Origin: Nocardioides aquaticus
GTDB taxonomy: Bacteria > Actinomycetota > Actinomycetes > Propionibacteriales > Nocardioidaceae
Length of the DNA stretch: 64,000 nt
Reading direction: 5' to 3'
Assembly (NCBI RefSeq): GCF_018459925.1
Contig: NZ_CP075371.1
Span: forward strand, 3,472,001 to 3,536,000
The position numbers were made by a program, and so were the translations under genes. The notes beneath the pieces are model-generated. The model made no database searches. It was not told where the DNA came from and was given only the letters and a program-made list of their open reading frames with translations. Positions 63,397 to 64,000 of this stretch are shown here, in pieces (positions within the stretch are counted from its first letter, which is position 1; every line of letters begins with the position of its first letter).

Positions 63397-64000
63397 GTGG
63401 AACCCGTGCTGACCACCCTCGCCCCCTTCCTCACGACGCTGGCTGCCGACGTCGCCGAGCCCGCCGGCCTGCTGCCCGCCCGGCAACAGATGGCCCTCTC
63501 GCTGGGCTGGCACATCGTGCTCGCCTGCTTCGGCGTCGCCCTGCCCACGATCATCGCGGTCGTCCACTGGCGCGGCGCCTTCCGGGGCGACCAGGGTGCG
63601 CTGCTGCTGGCCAAGCGGTGGGGCAAGGTATCGGCCGTCCTGTTCGCGATCGGCGCGGTCTCCGGCACGGTGCTGGGCTTCGAGATGGGGCTGCTCTGGC
63701 CCGGGCTGATGGGCACCTTCGGCGACGTGGTCGGCCTGGCGTTCGCCTTCGAGGGCCTCTCCTTCTTCGTCGAGGCGATCTTCCTCGGCATGTACCTCTA
63801 CGCCTGGGGGCGGATGGACCCCCGGCACCAGTTCTGGATGCTCGTGCCGATGGCCGTCTCGGGCATCTCCGGCACGTTCTTCATCCTCAGCGTGAACGCC
63901 TGGATGAACGCACCCGTCGGCTTCGACATCGTCGACGGCGAGGTCGTCAACATCGACCCGTGGGCGGTCTTCACCAACGACCAGGTGTGGATGCAGTTCC
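63397..64000 (+). CDS. cydA: Cytochrome ubiquinol (bd-type) oxidase subunit I, N-terminal part
   Basis: The first 201 codons of the heme-carrying subunit of a quinol oxidase. ARQQMALSLGWHIVLACFGV contains the conserved N-terminal heme-ligand histidine. GTVLGFEMGLLWPGLMGTFG, VGLAFAFEGLSFFVEAIFLG and SGISGTFFILSVNAWMNAPV with the conserved NxWMN-type end of helix 4 are CydA family marks. The likely start is the GTG at 63397; the GTG at 63406 or ATG at 63490 cannot be excluded. The gene runs off the window. The upstream Rex site indicates induction under low oxygen or high NADH. Confidence 0.88.
   Translation, partial: MEPVLTTLAPFLTTLAADVAEPAGLLPARQQMALSLGWHIVLACFGVALPTIIAVVHWRGAFRGDQGALLLAKRWGKVSAVLFAIGAVSGTVLGFEMGLLWPGLMGTFGDVVGLAFAFEGLSFFVEAIFLGMYLYAWGRMDPRHQFWMLVPMAVSGISGTFFILSVNAWMNAPVGFDIVDGEVVNIDPWAVFTNDQVWMQF

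Overview
The window is high-GC chromosomal DNA of an actinobacterium. Gene content and order (tRNA-Gly/tRNA-Pro-tig-clpP1-clpP2-clpX, folC-DUF4233, ndk, nei-type glycosylase-rpiB, Rv2466c-type protein, pepN, globin, ettA, ssb) follow the block that is also found around Rv2445c-Rv2478c of Mycobacterium tuberculosis. The mreB-mreC-mreD-PBP2 operon points to a rod-shaped cell. I infer a Nocardioides-like Propionibacteriales member, but nothing here proves the genus.

Layout. 1-3021 (minus): rod-shape operon mreB-mreC-mreD-mrdA, every junction a 4-bp stop/start overlap. 3164-11168: ndk, a divergent PNPOx-like/MocR-type pair, DUF4233-folC, a GNAT gene and divergent valS. 11194-18542: proline-rich exported protein, clpX-clpP2-clpP1, an SRPBCC protein, a lipase-like hydrolase, tig and two tRNAs. 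18638-31669: PP2C phosphatase, DNA glycosylase, rpiB, esterase, LURP-one-like protein, metG, two cell-wall hydrolases (PGRP amidase, CHAP protein), Rv2466c-type DsbA protein, pepN (frame broken) and small membrane proteins. 31822-44318: MscS channel, truncated globin, thioesterase, thiolase with MarR regulator, ettA, ssb, two coupled dynamin-like GTPases with a PrsW-type protease, and aminopeptidase P.

44332-51031 (minus) is the most unusual part. It is a tight run with a glutathionylspermidine-synthase-like ATP-grasp ligase (YgiC/YjfC type), a DUF350 membrane protein and a small lipoprotein ending in a KGGFG motif. Four paralogous two-helix membrane proteins of an unrecognised family flank these, two on each side, and two CNNM/CorC-type proteins follow directly. 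I read it as a candidate envelope peptide-modification system.

51358-64000: tRNA-Arg, glutamate decarboxylase, a TetR-SMR-SMR efflux operon, a PIG-L deacetylase and an adenosine deaminase separated by an IS481-family element sitting in an NCTAGN target, a DsbA-like thiol protein, orn, tRNA-His, a molybdate ABC operon with its HTH-TOBE regulator, a YibE/F protein, and the start of a cytochrome bd oxidase gene behind a perfect Rex operator.

Three genes (pepN, PIG-L, transposase) are each interrupted by a frame break that one extra base in a short C or G run would repair. This suggests under-called homopolymers in the assembly rather than three independent mutations. At least sixteen genes have a TANNNT hexamer 6-8 bases before the start codon, the signature of leaderless mRNAs, and I used it to choose several starts.
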